Under the pieces are notes generated by a model. It worked only from the letters and a program-made list of their open reading frames with translations. It ran no database searches and was not told the origin of the DNA. Shown here in pieces: positions 61,474 to 64,000 of a stretch of 64,000 nt of DNA (its first letter is position 1; each line of letters starts with the position of its first letter). The position numbers were made by a program, and so were the translations under genes. The stretch comes from Prauserella_A oleivorans (GTDB lineage: Bacteria > Actinomycetota > Actinomycetes > Mycobacteriales > Pseudonocardiaceae), in assembly GCF_042685745.1 (NCBI RefSeq), contig NZ_JBHUNT010000001.1:2232001-2296000 (forward strand). The letters are read 5' to 3'.

Positions 61474-62571
61474 ATGGCAATCGAGTTCCGCGAGGTGACG
61501 AAGGCCTATCCCGACGGCACGGTGGCCGTCGACGAGCTGAGCCTGACCGTCGAGGACGGCACCATCACGGTGCTCGTCGGCCCGTCCGGGTGCGGCAAGA
61601 CGACGTCGTTGCGCATGGTGAACCGGATGGTCGAGCCGACGTCCGGAACGGTTCTGGTGAACGGTGCCGATGTTCGGGACGCCGACCCCGCTCTGTTGCG
61701 GCGAGGCATCGGCTACGTCATCCAGCACGCCGGTCTCTTTCCACATCGGACGGTGCTGAGCAACATCGCGACCGTGCCGATGCTGTCCGGATGGGACCGC
61801 CGGAAAGCCTTGGCCCGAGCCGAGGAGCTGCTCGACACCGTCGGCCTGCCCGCCGAACTCGGCACGCGGTATCCCGCCCAGCTCTCCGGCGGACAACAGC
61901 AGCGGGTCGGGGTCGCCCGCGCGCTGGCGGCGGATCCGCCGGTGCTGCTCATGGACGAGCCGTTCTCGGCTGTCGACCCGGTGGTGCGCGAAGGGTTGCA
62001 GGACGAGCTGCTGCGCCTGCAGTCCCAGCTCGGCAAGACGATCGTGTTCGTCACCCACGACATCGACGAGGCCATGCGGCTCGGCGACCGGGTCGCTGTG
62101 TTGCGGGTCGGCGGCAAGCTCGCGCAGTACGGCACGCCGTCGGAGGTCCTGCGCCATCCGGTGGACGACTTCGTGGCCGGGTTCGTCGGCCGCGACCGTG
62201 GCTACCGCGGGCTGTCGTTCCTGTCCGCGGAGGACGTCCGGGTGGAAGAGGTCCCGACCGTGCGGCTCGGGGAGACCGGGCTGGTGGCGGCACCCCACTG
62301 GCGGCTCGCCGTCAATGACAGGGGCGAGCCGCGCGGCTGGCTCGCGCCCGAGTCCGGAGTGGACGGGCCACTGGCCGAATCGGACCTCCTCGCCGGAGGG
62401 TCGCTGTACCGCCGGGGAACACCGATCCGCGGCGCCCTCGACGCGGCGCTGTCGTCGCCGGCGAGTCTCGGCGTGGTGGTCGACGACGAGGGCAGGGCGC
62501 TCGGTGTCGTCACCGCGAGCCAGGTGCTCGACGTGATCGAACGGCATCCCGAGGGCGTGGCGGCGACATGA
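61474..62571 (+). CDS. opuCA: Compatible-solute ABC importer, ATP-binding subunit (OpuCA/ProV type)
   Basis: 365 residues from ATG 61474 with GAGGGGAG upstream. Walker A: VLVGPSGCGKTTSLRMVNRM (Met-Val-Asn-Arg is typical of OpuC/ProV); signature LSGGQQQRVGVARAL; Walker B VLLMDEPFSAVDP; then FVTHDIDEAMRLGDRVAVL. A C-terminal CBS-like domain (about 260-360, GVVVDDEGRALGVVTASQVLDV) probably senses ionic strength. It is the first gene of an operon with two permeases and a following gene cut by the window end. The substrates in the family are glycine betaine, choline, carnitine or proline. Confidence 0.93.
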   Translation: MAIEFREVTKAYPDGTVAVDELSLTVEDGTITVLVGPSGCGKTTSLRMVNRMVEPTSGTVLVNGADVRDADPALLRRGIGYVIQHAGLFPHRTVLSNIATVPMLSGWDRRKALARAEELLDTVGLPAELGTRYPAQLSGGQQQRVGVARALAADPPVLLMDEPFSAVDPVVREGLQDELLRLQSQLGKTIVFVTHDIDEAMRLGDRVAVLRVGGKLAQYGTPSEVLRHPVDDFVAGFVGRDRGYRGLSFLSAEDVRVEEVPTVRLGETGLVAAPHWRLAVNDRGEPRGWLAPESGVDGPLAESDLLAGGSLYRRGTPIRGALDAALSSPASLGVVVDDEGRALGVVTASQVLDVIERHPEGVAAT

Positions 62572-63263
62572 GTTTCCTCGACGAGCTCGGCGCCTATCTC
62601 GGCAGCGCGAACACGCGTGAGCAGATCCTGACCGGCCTGGCCGAACACTGCTACCTCGCGCTCGTACCGGTCGTGCTCGGCGTCGTCCTCGCCGTCGGTG
62701 CCGGGTGGATCGGCCGGACCTGGCGCAGGGCTCGCGGTGCGCTGCTCGTGCTCGCGAACCTCGTCTACACGGTGCCGTCGCTGGCGTTGTTCGTGGTGAT
62801 CCCCGGCATCATCGGCACCAAGATCCTCGACAGTCTCAACGTCGTCGTCGCGCTCACGCTCTACACGACCGCGCTGCTCATCCGCCCGGTGCTCGACGCG
62901 CTGGACGCCGTGCCACCGCACGTGACGGCCTCCGCGACCGCGATGGGCTACCGCCCGGCGCGCCGGTTCCTCGGTGTCGAGCTGCCGCTCGCCGTGCCGG
63001 TGCTCGCGGCCGGCGTGCGCGTGGCGGCGGTGAGCAACATCAGCCTGGTCAGCGTCGGTGCGCTCATCGGCATCGGCGGGCTCGGCGTGCTGTTCACCGA
63101 CGGCTTCCAGCGAGAGTACGCCGCGCCGATCGTGGTCGGGGTCGTGCTGACGCTCGCGCTCGCCCTCGTCGTGGATCTGCTGCTCGTTCTGCTGCGCCGG
63201 ATCCTGACGCCGTGGGACCGCACGGCGTCGGCGGCCCGGCCGGAGCGGGAGGTGACCACGTGA
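62568..63263 (+). CDS. opuCB: OpuC-type ABC importer permease subunit
   Basis: 231 residues from ATG 62568 (ATGA overlap). About five helices; the conserved permease loop is the segment DAVPPHVTASATAMGYRPARRFLGVELPLAVPVLAAG (EAA-type), which contacts the ATPase. GLGVLFTDGFQREYAAPIVVG is shared with OpuCB/OpuCD proteins. It overlaps the second permease start (GTGA). Confidence 0.92.
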   Translation: MSFLDELGAYLGSANTREQILTGLAEHCYLALVPVVLGVVLAVGAGWIGRTWRRARGALLVLANLVYTVPSLALFVVIPGIIGTKILDSLNVVVALTLYTTALLIRPVLDALDAVPPHVTASATAMGYRPARRFLGVELPLAVPVLAAGVRVAAVSNISLVSVGALIGIGGLGVLFTDGFQREYAAPIVVGVVLTLALALVVDLLLVLLRRILTPWDRTASAARPEREVTT

Positions 63264-63955
63264 TCCCGGAGATTCTCGACTGGTTCGGCGACGCCGCGAA
63301 CTGGAGCGGCCCGGACGGCGTTCCGGCCCGCGTGCTCCAGCATCTCGGGTACGTGGCGCTGTCTTTGGGGATCGCGGGGGTGATCGCCGTGCCGATCGGG
63401 CTGTTCGTCGGGCACACCGGACGCGGCGGCGTGGTGCTGGTCGGCCTGGGCAACGCGGTGCGTGCGCTGCCGACGCTGGGCCTGGTGACGTTGCTGTTCC
63501 TCGTGTTCACCGACAGCACGGTGGCCGCGATCATCGGGCTCGTCGTGCTCGCGATCCCGCCGATCCTCGCGGGGACCTACGCGGGCGTCCAGGCGGTCGA
63601 CCGCAATGTCGTGGACGCCGCGGAGGGTATGGGCATGCGCGGCCTGCACCGGCTCTGGCAGGTGGAGGTGCCGATCGCACTGCCACTGTTGCTCGGCGGC
63701 GTGCGCAATGCCGTGTTGCAGCTCGTCGCCACCGCCGCGGTCGCGGCGTACGTCGGGCTCGGCGGCCTCGGCCGGTACCTGCTCGACGGACTGGCCATTC
63801 TCGACTACGGCGAGGTGGTGGCCGGTGCGGTGCTCACCGCGGCGCTCGCGGTCGTCCTCGACCTCGGTCTCGCCGGGGCGCAGCGGGCGGTCGTGCCCCG
63901 TGGTGTGCGGCTCGCGCGAGCGAGCAGAATCCCGGCGACGGAGGAGGCCGCATGA
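63260..63955 (+). CDS. opuCD: Second OpuC-type permease subunit
   Basis: 231 residues from GTG 63260. The EAA-like loop NVVDAAEGMGMRGLHRLWQVEVPIALPLLLGG and LGGLGRYLLDGLAILDYGE are typical. It forms the membrane channel with the first permease. Its stop overlaps the next ATG. Confidence 0.92.
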   Translation: MIPEILDWFGDAANWSGPDGVPARVLQHLGYVALSLGIAGVIAVPIGLFVGHTGRGGVVLVGLGNAVRALPTLGLVTLLFLVFTDSTVAAIIGLVVLAIPPILAGTYAGVQAVDRNVVDAAEGMGMRGLHRLWQVEVPIALPLLLGGVRNAVLQLVATAAVAAYVGLGGLGRYLLDGLAILDYGEVVAGAVLTAALAVVLDLGLAGAQRAVVPRGVRLARASRIPATEEAA

Positions 63956-64000
63956 GCGGTGACGTCACCACGAGCCCGCGAGTCACGCGGGCCAGCCACG
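63952..64000 (+). CDS. Start of the next operon gene, probably the substrate-binding protein (cut by window edge)
   Basis: ATG 63952 overlaps the permease stop (ATGA) and has GAGGAGG upstream. Only 16 codons are visible (MSGDVTTSPRVTRASH); the product cannot be confirmed, but OpuC operons normally continue with the solute-binding lipoprotein. Confidence 0.5.
   Translation, partial: MSGDVTTSPRVTRASH

Overview
The window is a high-GC actinobacterial chromosome segment, most likely from a member of the Pseudonocardiaceae (Saccharomonospora, Prauserella or Amycolatopsis type). The evidence is the gene set: mtrA-mtrB-lpqB, secA1, whiB1, a SigR/RsrA redox pair, bL37, a 13E12-type HNH protein, DUF6459 and DUF6912 proteins, and many GTG/TTG starts and ATGA/GTGA overlaps. 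The genus is an inference. Most of the order is the conserved actinobacterial core block known from Mycobacterium (manB, SIS protein, manA, permease, sahH, tmk, mtrAB-lpqB, comF-like, hpf, secA1, WS/DGAT, rsgA, SRAP, sigH/R, pdtaS, whiB1), interrupted by accessory blocks.

Layout. 1-3.2 kb: mannose activation (phosphomannomutase end, Trm112-like, SIS protein, manA). 3.2-9.1 kb: cation efflux, amino acid permease, a sortase-anchored surface protein, and a large membrane protein with a degenerate hydrolase domain. 9.2-13.5 kb: ahcY, a non-coding stretch with a possible gene remnant, a frameshifted HNH gene, a 21-bp tandem repeat, and tmk. 13.7-16.1 kb: a flavin oxidase divergent from a WYL regulator. 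16.1-23.5 kb: a complete glycine-betaine demethylation regulon (Rieske oxygenase, sarcosine oxidase, dimethylglycine dehydrogenase, IclR regulator, divergent Rieske ferredoxin and reductase). 23.5-32.6 kb: mtrAB-lpqB, comF-like, hpf, secA. 32.8-41.9 kb: DUF6459, HAD, rRNA methyltransferase, acyltransferase, DUF6912, P5C dehydrogenase, lipoprotein, rsgA, SRAP, small hydrolase. 42-46 kb: YbaK, sigR-rsrA, bL37, pdtaS, whiB1. 46.3-55.4 kb: lipid kinase, GNAT, phosphatase, Tat-exported GMC (cholesterol-type) oxidase, rmlC, malic enzyme with a structured leader, aminopropyltransferase-like protein, NTF2-like/MarR pair. 55.4-60.4 kb: a second regulator-kinase-lipoprotein module, a PAP2 phosphatase, and a secreted protein with two trypsin-like domains. 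60.4-64 kb: GNAT and an OpuC/ProU-type compatible-solute ABC importer running off the end.

How it fits together. The importer at the right end and the demethylation genes at 16-23 kb together would take up betaine-type osmolytes and strip them to glycine. A repeated TGTTGCG-type palindrome lies at both betaine promoters and over the start codon of the IclR gene, which suggests one local regulon. Other regulatory signals read from sequence are a SigR autoregulatory promoter with a possible long SigR isoform, two perfect CRP-type sites before whiB1, and a folded leader with a terminator-like hairpin before the malic enzyme gene. No tRNA, rRNA, CRISPR array, prophage or intact insertion sequence was recognised.
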